The position numbers were made by a program, and so were the translations under genes. Below, one piece after another: positions 10,045 through 21,121 of a stretch of 64,000 nucleotides of DNA. The first letter of the stretch is position 1, and every line of letters begins with the position of its first letter. Source of the stretch: Amphibalanus amphitrite (lineage: Eukaryota > Arthropoda > Thecostraca > Balanomorpha > Balanidae). The stretch is from assembly GCF_019059575.1 (NCBI RefSeq), contig NW_024881533.1, forward strand, positions 1,042,001 through 1,106,000, in the 5' to 3' direction. The notes below the pieces were generated by a model. The model was not told where the DNA came from, ran no database searches, and saw nothing but the letters and a program-made list of their open reading frames with translations.

Positions 10045-11982
10045 AGCCGTTTTCACGACGGGCTATCCGGCGAATGCACCTGATTTGACCAAATCTGCAC
10101 CTAATTTCTTTTACAGCAAATATCTTCATTTTATGAATTTATTTCAGTGTTTTAATCGATGATGCTTTCTGATAATATGACAAAGCAGGCATACTCGAGG
10201 GCAGCGCTTTTCGAGGAGCGCTGTGGCCCGAAGGTTTGGACTTTGAATTGTGAAAAACGCCCGCCCGCCGCAAAACGCAAACACCGCAAAACGCGCAAAA
10301 CGCACGCCCGAAACGCCAACGCAAACGTCGCAAAAAATAAACAAACGCCCGCCCGCCGCAAACCGCAAATAAAAAAAAACGCAAAAACGCCGCAAAACAA
10401 TAAAACCACCCGCATAGCACGCCCGCTAACCGCCAACCGAAAACGCCTAAAAACGCCCGCCCGCCGCCAAAAGCAAACAACGCAAAAAAAACGAAAAAGC
10501 GGTCGCCAACCGCAAACAAATTTAACACCGCAAACGCCGCAAAAAAATAAAACCGCCCGCATCGCACGCCCGCTAACCGCCAACCGAAACCGCCTAAAAA
10601 TCGCCCGCCCGCCGCCAAAAGCAAACACCGCAAAAAAATGAAAAAGCGGCCGCCAACCGCAAGCAAATTTAACACCGCAAACGACGCAAAAAAAGAAAAC
10701 CGCCCGCCCGCCCGCCCGCCGCCAAAGACAAACACCGCAAAAAAAACACAAAACGTCCGCCCCGCCGCAAAACGTTAACACCGCAAAACGTGCAAAACGC
10801 ACGCCCGAAACGCCAGCGCAAACGTCGAAAAAAATCGCCCGACCGCCGCAAACCACACGAAAAAACGCCGAAACGCAGAAAAAATAAAACCGCCCGCACC
10901 GCACCGACGCTAACTGCTAGCCGAAAACGACTAAAAGTCGCCTGCCAGCCGCCACACGCAAGCACCGCAAATAAGCGCCCGGCCGTAGCAAGATAATAAT
11001 CTATCAACGACTGGCATACCGATAGGATTCCAGAGATTCAGCTTTTTGGTTATTTTCACAAATCAAACAGATATCTGCAAAAATCTCCTAGATGAAAGCA
11101 CCCAATTAAAAAACGGATGGCACGTGCGTGTTCCGCGCCCCCAACTTCCTTCAGGTCAATCGTAATTTGGGTCACCTAACGCATTGACGACCGGCTGGGT
11201 GGAATGAACATTGTGCCAAGAAACGTAAGCATATTGTCAAAAAGAATCCCCAGAATGGTGGATCCCAAAAGTTTGAAACTACCACTTTGACCCACTGGAC
11301 GACACCTTAAACAGTTGCCGACCAGATGGCACCCATTGTTTGGTCACCCACACCATAGTCTGCGTCGCGGGTGTGCCGAAATGACCAAAAGTCCAAATGT
11401 CCGGTGTGCAGGGTCATTTTCAACGGCACGTGGCACGTGGTTCTGGACTTTTCCGGCCACTTTGCGACATACCCATGGGTAATGCACCGAATGGTGGTTG
11501 ATCCGCATGGAAGAAAATGGGGGTCGTTTGGATCGTTTTCGAGCAATCTGCCGTGGAACGCATTTTTTCATTTTCCCCATTGGCTTAACACGGAAATTTT
11601 CAAAGTCACGTGGCACGTGCACCAGCTTGTCCGCGGAGGGGAGACCCATACCAGAACGTAGATCACCTGGCCCACTAGAAATCCTGAAAAAATCAGAATT
11701 TTTGGAACAGCCGTTTTCTCGAGCATCAAGTTGTACTGATCTCAGGCAGCTTTTGCCAAATTGTCAGGGAACTCAGATTTGTTTTTCAATAGAAAAACAC
11801 AATTCTAAAGAATAGTGTTTTAACTATTGACAACAAACCTTCGGTTATGAGCAATTAGTGCAACCCTAGCTGATAGCTGCTATGAGGCACACTGAACCTG
11901 ATTTGACCAGATCTGCACCTAATCTGTACCAGACGTGCACCAAATGTGTACCAGATGGCCGTCGTGAAAACGGGCAACGGCT
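10045..11982 (+). mobile_element. Inverted-repeat element, AGCCGT...CACGACGG family
   Basis: Left end AGCCGTTTTCACGACGGGCT (10045-10064) and right end GGCCGTCGTGAAAACGGGCAACGGCT (broken here as GGCCGTCGTGAAAACGGG then CAACGGCT, ending 11982) are inverted repeats. The next block, CACCTGATTTGACC with GATCTGCACCTAAT, also occurs near both ends. A second copy lies inverted at about 30240-30655 with high similarity over 10045-10210. The interior holds a CGCAAA/CGCCCG simple-repeat block and a stretch with CACGTGGCACGTG motifs. No transposase found; superfamily not assigned. Confidence 0.65.
10255..10995. repeat. CGCAAA / CGCCCGCCCG low-complexity array
   Basis: About 740 bp made of permutations of CGCCCGCC, CGCAAA and AACGC with a poorly kept longer period (blocks such as AACCGCCAACCGAAA recur near 10430, 10570 and 10910). 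Long open frames here are by-products of the missing AT-rich stop codons. Confidence 0.85.
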
Positions 11983-13185
11983 AATATGTCGTTTTTTTTA
12001 GAGTAGCAACCGCTGTTTTAACCCGCGTCCCGCTGGGCTATTCAGCCATACGCGCCCTGCTGGGGGGGGGGGGGGCAGATTCTGCCCCCCTGTCTAACTT
12101 CCGAACCGACGGTCGTAGAAAGACGGGGAAAACGGCAATCGAAAGCTCTCAACAAGGCGGATCTAAAGAGCCCAAATTGTTTTGCTCAAGTAGGTCAGAG
12201 GTCAGGTCAAGGTCAGGTCAAGGGTACAATATGCAAGTTTCTACAGTATCGGCCTTGCACTGTAGTTGCCGAAGAATGGACTGAGACTGATTGCCCAAAA
12301 CGTGTTCTTAGACTACCAAGACAATAATCGTTGCATACAATGTCATTCAAAGGTCAAGGTCAAGGTCAGGTCAGATCAGGTCAGGTCACCAAAAACAAAA
12401 TATAGAAAAGGGCATGTGCGACACATGTTTTATGGGTCATTTTACTCATAGAATTCAATAGGCACACTCAATAAGTGATATGGACCACCTCTGGATGAAC
12501 TGGGGGTCGAGGTCAGGTCAAGGTCAGGTCAAGTGAGGTCAAATTTTGAAGTTGGTTGTTAAGGCCTAAAAAGGTGTCTATCTGATGCAGTTTTTCACGG
12601 CGAATCGAATGGTGCGATTTTTGTTTCCGTACAAGGTCTAGAACTTCCAAAAAAAAAAATCATTTATCAATTTTTTTTTGTGTCGTGACGTCATAAAATT
12701 TTGAATAACTCCTACATTTTTGAACAGATTCTTCTAAAAATTGGTATGTAGGTGCACATAGACAACTTCTCTGACATTAATTCCGTTTTTTATATTCTTA
12801 AAATTTTGGATTTTTTAATTATTTTCCTAAAAAAAATCAGTTTTTTGAAAAAAAATTGAGCCAAAATCCAAAATTTTCAAAAAAACTGAGATAGCCATTT
12901 CATAGACAAAGTAGAATCACGTATAACATTTTTTGTTACGTCTTGATTCCTTTAAAAATGAAAATTTTAGCGGCGTTTGAAATTTTGCCGTTTTTGAGGC
13001 GAAAATGGCGAACATGACGTCACTAAAACGTCAATTTCTCAAAAAAATCGACGGATTTCGCTCAAATTTTCAGGGAACGTGTCATATTGATGTATGATAA
13101 GGTGCTGAAAGTTTCACGTCGCTGGCGTAACGCGTTTAGAAGTTATTAGCGAAAAACGGGAGGGGGGCAGATTCTGCGGGTTCCG

Positions 13186-13690
13186 GACAAAATATTGAAA
13201 TGCAAAATATCGAATCGCAAAATATCGAAGGTAAAATATCGAAGTGACAAAATATCGAAAGCAAAATATCGAAATGGAAAAATATCGAAGTTGCGAAATA
13301 TCGAAAAGCAGAATATCGAAATGGCAAAATATCGAGTCGCAAAATATTGAAATCGCAAAATATCGAATAGCATAATATCGAAGCTGCAAAATATCGAAAG
13401 ATAAAATATCGAAAGACAAAATATCGAAAAGACAGGATATCGAAAGACAAAATATCGAAAGACAAAATATCGAAAAGGCAAAATATCGAAAGACAAAATA
13501 TCGAAAAGACAAAATATCGAATGCAGAATATCGAAAAGACAAAATATCGAAAGCAGAATATCGAAAAGAGAAATTATCGAAAGCAGAATATCGAAAAGAC
13601 AAAATATCGAACGCAGAATATCGAAAAGACAAATTATCGGTTAGGAGAATATCGAAAAGACAAAATATCGAAAGCAGAATATTGAAAAGA
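13186..13690 (+). repeat. ATATCGAAA minisatellite, left arm
   Basis: About 30 units of 15-17 bp of the form AAAATATCGAAAAGAC or AATATCGAAAGCAG. Towards the outside the linkers are GCAAAAT or TCGCAAAAT; towards the centre AAGACAAAAT and AGCAGAAT. Inverted partner at 14178-14757. Confidence 0.93.
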
Positions 13691-13751
13691 ATCGCTGATG
13701 CATTAACATTTCTGACACTTCTTGCTTTGAAATGCCAAAAACCATTTCAGG

Positions 13752-13945
13752 CTGTGTTGGGCTGGGTTAGGTTGGGCTGGGTTAGGTTAGGTTAGATTAG
13801 ATTAGGTTAGGTTAGGTTATATTGGGTTGGGTTAGGTTGGGTTAGGTTAGGTTTGGTTGGGTTGGGATGGGTTAGGTTAGGTTGGGTTAGGCTTGGTTAG
13901 GTTGGGTTAGGTTTGGTTAGGTTTGATTAGGTTTGATAATTATTT
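13752..13945 (+). repeat. Degenerate GGTTA (telomere-like) tract
   Basis: Mostly GGTTA/GGTTG/GGGTT units, several perfect GGTTAGGTTAGGTTA stretches, matching one strand of the arthropod TTAGG telomere repeat. Heavily diverged, so old or never telomeric. Lies in the spacer between the two satellite arms. Confidence 0.7.
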
Positions 13946-14002
13946 TAGATCAAATGTAACTGTTTCCTTCTATTGAACCGCCAATAAGGGGAAGGGTTAC
14001 AT

Positions 14003-14128
14003 CAACTAATGGTTCAGTTGTCCACTGGTTCAACTGTCCACTGGTTCAGCTGTCCCCTGGTTCAGCTGTTCACTGGTTAAATTGTCATCGGTTCAACTGT
14101 GACTGGTTTAGTTGTCACTGATTCAGTC
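14003..14128 (+). repeat. Short tandem GGTTCAACTGTCCACT repeat
   Basis: About eight copies of a 16-18 bp unit (GGTTCAGTTGTCCACT and variants) between the telomere-like tract and the right satellite arm. Confidence 0.8.
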
Positions 14129-14177
14129 AAGTTTTAGTGCCACGTTAATTATCCCACCCTGGTGCCGTCTATGCCTT

Positions 14178-14757
14178 CAAATTTTTGATATTTCGCTTTA
14201 TCGATATTTTGTCTGTTCGATATTCAGCATTCGATACTTTTTCCTTTCGATATCATGCTTTCGATATTTTGTCTTTTCGATATTCTGCTGTCGATATTTT
14301 GTCTTTTCGATATTATGCATTCGATATTTTGCCTTTTCGATATTCTGCTTTCGATATTTTGTCTTTTCGATATTTTGTCTTGTCGATATTTTGCATTCGA
14401 TATTTTGTCTTTTCGATATTTTGCTTTCGATATTTTGTCTTTTCGATATTTGGCGTTCGATATTTTGTCTTTTCGATATTTTGTCTTTCGATATTTTGCC
14501 ATTTCGATATTTTGCAACTTCGATATTATGCGAGTCGATATTTTGCTATTTCGATATTTTGCTATTCGATATTTTGCTATTTCGATATTTTGCGATTTCG
14601 ATATTATGCGACTCGATATTTTGCGATTTTGATATTTTGCGGTTTCGATATTTTGCGACTTCGATATTTTGCTTTCGATAATTTTCGTTCGATATTTTGC
14701 GATTCGATATTTTGCGTTTCGATATTTTGTCATGGAATCGGATATTTTGATATTTGG
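14178..14757 (-). repeat. ATATCGAAA minisatellite, right arm (inverted)
   Basis: Same units as 13186-13690 in reverse complement (TTCGATATTTTGTC). The order of linker variants mirrors the left arm, pointing to one inverted duplication rather than two independent expansions. Confidence 0.93.
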
Positions 14758-15219
14758 AATCATAACCCCCCCCCCCCCCCAGCGGGGCGCGGGTTAACCC
14801 GCGTCGTGCTGATGGCCTGTGTTTTCCGTGTCGTGCAGGGGGAGGGAGTTTTCACACCCCCTCTAACTCGGCTCCTGGGCCACGTAGCGACACGCGGTAA
14901 GCGGCAATTGAAAAAGCGTCAAAAATGATGACGGAAACATTTCAGTCATTTTTTAGTTCAGGTCAAAAGTCAGGTCGACAGAGGTCATCAAAGGTCAGAT
15001 CTAGTCCATTTCAATATTTTTGGAAACTGCTCACGGCTAACTCGGGAACCAATAGAGCTACAGCGTCGCAGAAAAGCGCATTGGAGAGCCCTTTTACATA
15101 CCTTTCTGATTATTGCTCTCAGATTTGACCTACTTCAATGATTTAGCCTCCAGAGGGCAAAAACTGTAAAAATTGACATTTTCACGAACAAAAATGTTTT
15201 TTTCGGCAATAACGTTTTA

Positions 15220-15485
15220 ATGGTATACTTTTCAGAGTCTCAAGAGTAAATGTATTTTTTTTATTTAAATGATGGCAAATATTTCGACCCCCATTGAGGA
15301 GCCTTTTTCAATGCGAAATTACATGGAATAATAAACGATGCAGACCAATGGGGGCTCCTCAATGGGGGTCGAAATATTTGCCATCATTTAAAGAAAAAAA
15401 AATACATTTACTCTTGAGACTCTGAAAAGTATACCATTAACTTATCAACCTGAGTAAAAGATAAAATGACTTTAAAGTCCCACTT
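15220..15485. mobile_element. 266-bp snapback insertion with 12-bp target repeat
   Basis: Arms of about 85 bp (TGGTATACTTTTCAGAGTCT... and its reverse complement near 15440) enclose a 40-bp loop. AATAACGTTTTA occurs at 15208-15219 and again at 15486-15497, a 12-bp direct repeat that looks like a target-site duplication. The part after the right arm (15442-15485) is outside the hairpin. Superfamily unknown; a TTAA is also present on the outer edge of each arm. Confidence 0.7.
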
Positions 15486-15498
15486 AATAACGTTTTAC

Positions 15499-16668
15499 TT
15501 AACCCGCGCCCCGTAGGGGGGGGGGGGGTGAAACGCCCCCCTGTTCTTTTCCGTCGATATCTCCTAAACGGCTAAAGATATCGCCACCAAACTTTCAGGA
15601 CCCCTCCGGGCATCAATTTTACACATTGTGAAGAAAAAATCCGCAGGCTATGATAGGTTGGCCACAAATGACGTCAAAATCACGTCATGTTCTGCCATTT
15701 TCGACCGAAAAAAGACCTTCGTGAGAAGAGCTGTCAGGCCTACAGCTTTGAAGATACAAAAAAAATAATCGAGACATAAAAGGTGAAAAATTGACAGGGC
15801 TACAAAACTGCTACCTCGGATCTTTGAAATTTTTAAGTTTTGACCCCCAAAAATCAAAAAAACATTTTTTGGATATATTTGCCAAAAAATCCAAAAAAAA
15901 TGAGTTTCGAAAAAAACGGAATAAATGTGATAGTACCTACCATTTTCTATCTACGTACCAAATTTCAGATCAATATCTTGTTTTTTGGCCAAGTGATAGC
16001 GAAAAAACTGTTCAAAAATGATGACGTCAAATTTTCCAACTCAATTGTTGGCAATTCTAGACCACGTAGAGCAAAACAAAGACCACCATTGAACTCCCAG
16101 TGACAAGCTGCATCGATTCGATACCCATTTTATGCAAAAATATTAACTTTGAAATTTGACCTAATTTGACCTGACCTTGACCTGACCTTCACCAAAACGT
16201 GACCTAAGCTGGCCCCAAAGGCTGCCTGACCCACATAATCGCATTTGTCATGTAAAATGGACCATAAAACATGTATCACACGACACTTTCATATTGTGAC
16301 CCCCAGTGACCTGACCTCTGTGACCTGACCTGGTATCAGTGACCTCAGATAGCGAAGTATGTGTTTGACGAACAATGTACCATCGATGGTTTTCAATAAC
16401 TTACCAATTTACTCCATTTCACAACACATTTCTTGAAATGCCTGTGAACGGTGAAAATCAGACCTTTGACCTGACCTGTGACGTCATCGGTTTGACCTAG
16501 TTCAATGAAATTTGGTCATAAGGTAGTTCCCCGGTGGGGCTATCGAACGCCGTTTGAATTTTGAAAATCGACCGGTAAATTTCCGAGATCTTAGGGGGGG
16601 GGGGGCGAAACGCCCCCCCCCCCTACGGGTGGTAGGGTCCGCCGGTAGCCCTACGGGGCGCGGGTTAA
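15499..16668 (-). mobile_element. Complete TTAA element (CCGTAGGG type)
   Basis: TTAACCCGCGCCCCGTAGGG at 15499 and its perfect 20-bp reverse complement ending at 16668; TTAA at both ends. Subterminal poly-G, GTGAAACGC loop and poly-C at the left; GCGAAACGC loop at the right with a second inner core copy CCTACGGGTGGTAGGG. Interior carries AGGTCA clusters, TGACGTCA sites and a TTTTTGCATAAAA block. Same family as 4955-7994 and 22469-23655. No protein. Confidence 0.88.
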
Positions 16669-17434
16669 CAAAGCAACGACATTACTTTTGACAGCAGCGT
16701 GTTCCTCTCGTCGAGACGCGTCAAATGAACCATTTGGTGTCCTTGAAAGGTCATTTTTTAACTTTGACCTCAGGTCAAGGTCATGATCTGACCAGAAAAG
16801 GTTATTGTGCATATCAGTCGATCCGTATAGTCAAGCTGAACACATCTGACGTGTTTTTACCGCTCTAGCACGTCTCTATCAAAAGTTATAGCAAAAAAAC
16901 TGCTGGTGACCGTTCATGACCTGAGGTGACCTCAAGGGCACAGAGAGGGGCCAGCCCACAGGTGCATTTTCCCGATTCAGTGTGTCATGTTTGCCTATAA
17001 ACTAATGATTGAGAGCGGTTTGAACGACATTCGTCCAAAAGAGGCGCATTTCAATTTTCTCCCATTGACTTGTAATGGAGCGGTCGCACAACTGACCTGA
17101 CCTTAGGTAACAGATAGCAAAGATTGAAATCTGCGATTTAAATTTTATACATACTACTCATATTATCAATCGCTGAAAGTTTTAAAGTGATCGCTCAGTC
17201 TGTGTAGCTATAGCGAGCCTTTGAACTTTTTATGAGGTAAGGTCAGTTGACGTGACCTGGTGACCTGACCTTGAGCGACCTGGGTCTGAAATTTTCACCT
17301 CATGTGCGGAAATGATGTACGAGCAGTGCGCCTCCGTTTTTTTTCGTTTTTTTTAGATATTCGCGAAAAAAAAAACTGGGGAAAGGGACGTAAAAGCGCC
17401 CCCCCCCCCCCCTTCAGCACGGCGCGAGTTATAA

Positions 17435-17937
17435 AGCATACCCGGTTTGTCTACACTTTTATTCGCCCGCCGCAGGTGTGCGTAGCGTACACATTGTGCT
17501 TCCTTCATCACCTGAAATGACTGAGTGAAAACGCCTGAAACGCCTAGATTCTTCGAGTGATTGTTGGGCCGTAAAAGCTCCTGATTAATGCTAGCCTCAG
17601 TTCAAGCTACGAAACTGCTATTCCAGTTAAAAAACCCATGTTAAAAGTAAACTATATCCTGTAAGGATGATTCTCAAGCACATGCAAGTTTCCCTTCCTT
17701 TTGGCGTCATTGTGTTTCTGTTGTCAAAGCGCCCTGGCCTTTAGTCGTTTGAAACCCGCACCTGCGGGTTTCCGCACCCACTGCGCACCTATGTACAGTT
17801 GGTCTCGCGGATTTTAGCGGTAGGTTTTGCACCTATAAAATTTAGTGTACCTACTTCTGGCTATATCTTCGTCGTCCTAAGCTTTTGAGTGTTGAAGATG
17901 CGATCGACTTGTTGGTTCACAAGCCGGCCATGATCGT
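17435..17937. other. No recognisable gene
   Basis: Spacer between two TTAA elements with no conserved block, splice-bounded exon or repeat terminus that I could recognise. Confidence 0.35.
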
Positions 17938-18859
17938 TTAACCCTCGCCGGCACAGGGGGGGGGGGGGGGGGTTGATGCAACCCCCCCCCCCCTAAGGTT
18001 TTTCGCGAATGACTCGCGTAAAAGCGTCCGATCGCGACGAAACTTTCAGTACCCTCGCATTGATCAATTTTACACCTACCCTGAAGATTTCATGACCCTG
18101 ACCCAAATGACCTTTGACCTTTGACCTCTTTTCCGAGACCATGTTTGGCCGGAATCGCGATTCGGCGTATGTCGGCTCGTATTAGCCGCGCGTTTGCAAG
18201 CTTTTCGTGGATTCAAACTTTCAAACATGTGATTTGATGTTGCTCCCATACATTTGGGTGAGTGTCAAGGTCACCTGAAGGTCAGGTCAGGTCATTGACC
18301 TTTGGTGACCTCGGGTGACCTCGGTTCACTTTTTCGAGTTTTACATGTTTCTAGGCTAGTTTTTGGAGCTGAATTCGAATTTACCAACCATTTTAACATT
18401 TACGAAGTAGTTTTGGTGCCTTCGTAACATGTTACGAAGCTGTCAGAGGCGGTTGACACGCATTACGAATACCCGTCACAACCCCTACCGGTTGACCTGA
18501 CCTGACCTGACCCGACCTGGTCTAAATGCTTAAAGACATCATCTCTGATCAAAACTAACACGATATTCGTGATCAGCACCCCGGAAAACCACATAGCATC
18601 CACACTTTACGACTTTCTAACAGGTCCCGATTTTCCCGGTTTTCGGGTCATTGACCTGACCTGGAAGGTCACCCGATGACCTAGGACCTTAAAATTGGGT
18701 ATCATCGGCTTCCTCTCGTGACGGGCAACACGCTCGTTTTTCTTTCGCGAAGCTCTATCTCAATCAGGGGCCAAACGCGAGGGGGGGGGGGGGTCGTACG
18801 TATCAACCCCCCTGGTGCCGTCGAACTGACGCAAAATGGCCTGTGCCGGCGAGGGTTAA
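17938..18859 (+). mobile_element. Complete TTAA element (CCCTCGCC, GGCACAGG type)
   Basis: TTAACCCTCGCCGGCACAGG at 17938 and its perfect 20-bp reverse complement ending at 18859. G-tract, palindromic TTGATGCAA loop and C-tract follow the left end; a GTCGTACGTATCAAC loop lies near the right end. Contains (GACCT)n near 18494-18520 and many AGGTCA half-sites. No protein. Confidence 0.88.
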
Positions 18860-19490
18860 AGTGGCTTCATCGTAGATCGATTAGTTTCTGAGATAAAACC
18901 GGAAATGTAAAAGTGCAAAACCTACCGCTTAATCTCGCGAGAGCCGTACATACAAAGTTAGGAGAGGATGGATACCTGCCCCCCCCCCCCCACACACACA
19001 CACACCTCGCCCCATCCCTTAGATCTTGATCACGAAGTAAGCTAGCAACGGACAGTAAATGGAATCGGATACAGACGGACAAGTTCTACAATTTGTGTCC
19101 AGGTCATTCTTAGGTGGGGTCAAAATGACGTCACAGGGGTCAAAAAAGCAAAAGTGGCGCTCGTGAGCAAGAGAGTTTTTACGAATAACTTTTGAACCAA
19201 ATCAGACAAGAGCAAAATTAATAAGTACCTACCGTCGGAATCCACTCGTCAATCCGCATCAATATATATATATATGTTGGCCTCGAAAGGTCAAGGTTGA
19301 AGGTTGACCTAAAGTCACTTGACCTCAAGGTCAATATGCATATCAATCGATGCGTCTTGACGAGCTGATCATAATGAGAGCATTCTCGAGGCTGTGTACC
19401 TCTTTCCCGGCCAGCTTTTACTAAGGCCAAGACATTGGTTGGAGCTATTTTTACGATCCTCAAATTTTTCTCACGTAAAGAAAACGGCAG
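18860..19490. mobile_element. Degraded TTAA-element interior
   Basis: Poly-C and CA runs at 18980-19005, AAAATGACGTCACAGGGGTC near 19122, then a bracketed AGGTCA module at 19240-19372 (CCACTCGTCAATCCGCATC ... ATCGATGCGTCTTGACGAG) like that in the element 40412-41423. No clear TTAA termini. Confidence 0.5.
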
Positions 19491-19877
19491 CGCATAGCGC
19501 TACAGATCACGCTTGCTTACCAGCTATACTCGTAAGCTGCCATTCGTTTAAATTAAGTTGTATTTAAAGTATATAACTTAAGCACAATTTAGGATTTCAT
19601 GCTGTGCTAATCAGCATCCATTAGTGCTTTTTAAAAACAGTGATCACTCATGAACACTAAGTAATTTGAGATCCAGTACTCAAACTCCGGAGTGTCACAA
19701 ATAAAAGTTAATGGTCTACCGCGGTAAATGCAATACTGAAGTGTGTTTGATGGTGACCTTTGGAGCCTCCGTGACCATACTCGTGCATTTGGTGTGACTC
19801 TGAGGTGATTGGGCTGAGAGGTGATGGGCCGATATACGCCGCCTGTGTGTGACGTGTGACCCCTCTGTGCGCTGCAG
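19491..19877. other. Intron-like sequence upstream of coding exon
   Basis: AT-rich to 19700, then GC-rich, ending in CCCCTCTGTGCGCTGCAG, a good 3' splice acceptor. No upstream coding exon recognised. Confidence 0.35.
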
Positions 19878-21121
19878 GCGGTGCGCTGCTCGGCTGGCTG
19901 CTGCTCACCTGGCCGGCAGCAGCGCGCGCGGAGACCACCGTCACCCAGCAGTCCTCCTCAGCCTGGGGCAGCGTAGAAAACGGCCGGCCCGTGGACCGCG
20001 GCACGCACACCTCACACACCACAGACGTGCTGCCCGACGGCGACGACGGCGGCCTGGGCGTGCGCTTCGGCTTCGGCACGCCGCGGCAGCCGGCCCGGCC
20101 GACGGCGCAGAGACCGGCGCAGGGGCCGGCGCAGGGGCCGTCTCAGGGACCGACGCAGGGGCCGGAGCCGGGTCTGGGGGCTGGCGGCCAGGCCCCTGCC
20201 CAGTCCGACCCCTTCCAACCCGGAGTGGCCGATCCCTCACAACAGCCAGCACTCGGCAGCCACGGCGGCACACAGCAGCCCCCGGTTTCGGGCGTGCCGA
20301 ACGCAGTTGAGGAGGCCTACCGCAGCATCCTCGCTCAGTATCCCAACTTCCACATCAACATAGGCGGACGGTACCCGTGGGCGCCCTTTGGACAGCAGCC
20401 CGGCTCGCAGGGAGGCTTCTACACACCATGGAACACCGCTCAGGGCACGCAGACGGACCTGGGTGTCCGAGGCGGCTTTGGCAGTAGCTCGCAGGACCCG
20501 GCTCAACAGGTGCCGGGGGTCGGTGGTGCTGCTGGATTCCCGGCAGGAACCGCCGGGTCGGGGGCGCCTTCACAGGGCGCCCAGCCTGTCCCGGGAGCCA
20601 CCGGCCCCGCTGTTCCGGGTGCAGGTACACCAGGTCTGACAAACCCTGTCCCTGTATCTCCCGGTGTGGCGAATCCTGCCTTTGGCTCCTTCGGTCACAC
20701 CAATCCTGGTTTAACCGGAGCCGGCGGCGCGGGCGGCTCGTTCCAGGCCGTCAATCGGCCCAGCTATCCCTTCATCCAGATGCCTGACATCAACTCGTAT
20801 GTGAATCAGCTGACGCAGCGCGCTCTGCAGAACATCGCCCGCGGTATGTCGCCCAGCCTGACGCCCGGGGTGGGACAGGGCCAGGCCGGCGTGAACCCGT
20901 CTCCCGGCGCGTCTGGGGTCCAGGTGCGCCATGATTTCAGCAGCGTGAGCTCCCGGCCCGGCCAGCCCGGCTTTCAGTCCCAGCAGGCCTCCGTCAACTC
21001 AGCCTCCTTCCAGCCCTCCCAGTTCTCCCCCCAGGCTCGCCCCTCTCCGCTGCCCAGCTTCCCCCCATTCGGCGGTCAGAGACTGCCGCAACAGGGGGCC
21101 ACTGACGCCGCCTGGCCCTGA
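19878..21121 (+). CDS. Terminal exon of a secreted Pro/Gly/Gln-rich protein
   Basis: Open frame of about 414 codons to TGA at 21119-21121. There is no ATG: an in-frame stop lies at 19850 and the only early start-like codon is GTG, while a good acceptor (CTCTGTGCGCTGCAG) ends at 19877, so the start lies in an exon upstream. The first residues, GALLGWLLLTWPAAARA, form the hydrophobic core and cleavage region of a signal peptide. The rest is low complexity: (PAQGP/SQGP/TQGP) repeats at about residues 70-95, many Gly-Pro-Gln-Ser stretches, and a short ordered-looking part (PNFHINIGGRYPWAPFG, VNQLTQRALQNIARGMSP). Probably an extracellular matrix, cuticle, silk or adhesive-like protein; no named family recognised. 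Base composition is much more GC-rich than the flanking transposons. Two AATAAA signals follow. Confidence 0.65.

Larger units (their letters stand above)
12018..14797 (+). mobile_element. TTAA element with inverted satellite inserted
   Basis: TTAACCCGCGTCCCGCTGGG at 12018 and its near-perfect reverse complement ending in TTAA at 14797. A second copy of the core (CCTGCTGGG) follows about 30 bp inside the left end, then a GGGGGGCAGATTCTGCCCCCC hairpin. At the right end the same hairpin is interrupted after CAGATTCTGC (about 13170) by about 1.58 kb of inverted ATATCGAAA satellite, and the C-tract resumes at 14766. The interior (12180-13160) carries AGGTCA clusters and TGACGTCAT sites. The terminal TTAA is shared with the next element. 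Confidence 0.8.
14794..17434 (+). mobile_element. TTAA element (GTGCTG type) hosting two insertions
   Basis: Left end TTAACCCGCGTCGTGCTG at 14794 shares its TTAA with the previous element; right end CAGCACGGCGCGAGTTATAA near 17434 is the degraded partner. The core is repeated at the left (CGTGTCGTGCAGGG). Interior blocks include AGGTCA clusters and the GATGTG/CACATC block. A 266-bp snapback (15220-15485) and the complete element 15499-16668 lie inside; without them it is about 1.2 kb. Confidence 0.75.

Noticed and set aside
10139-10904. Long open frame of up to 250 codons rich in Phe, Ala, Gly and Arg
   Set aside because: It follows the CGCAAA/CGCCCG simple repeat and exists in several frames; an artefact of composition.
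11371-11661. 96-codon open frame with repeated His/Trp motifs
   Set aside because: It follows repeated CACGTGGCACGTG DNA blocks inside the AGCCGT-family element and has no recognised domain.
12340-12395. CRISPR array from the regularly spaced GGTCA repeats
   Set aside because: Units are 5-6 bp with no unique spacers; these are receptor-like half-sites within a transposon.
13752-13945. True chromosome end
   Set aside because: The repeat is degenerate, short, and embedded in a transposon with sequence continuing on both sides.
13114-14928. Open frames of 110-247 codons rich in Phe, Asp, Ile, Ser and Tyr
   Set aside because: They are translations of the ATATCGAAA satellite arms in all frames and on both strands.
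19856-19877. Start of the secreted protein at a GTG codon at 19856
   Set aside because: GTG is not a normal eukaryotic nuclear start, an in-frame stop is adjacent, and a splice acceptor lies 20 bp downstream.
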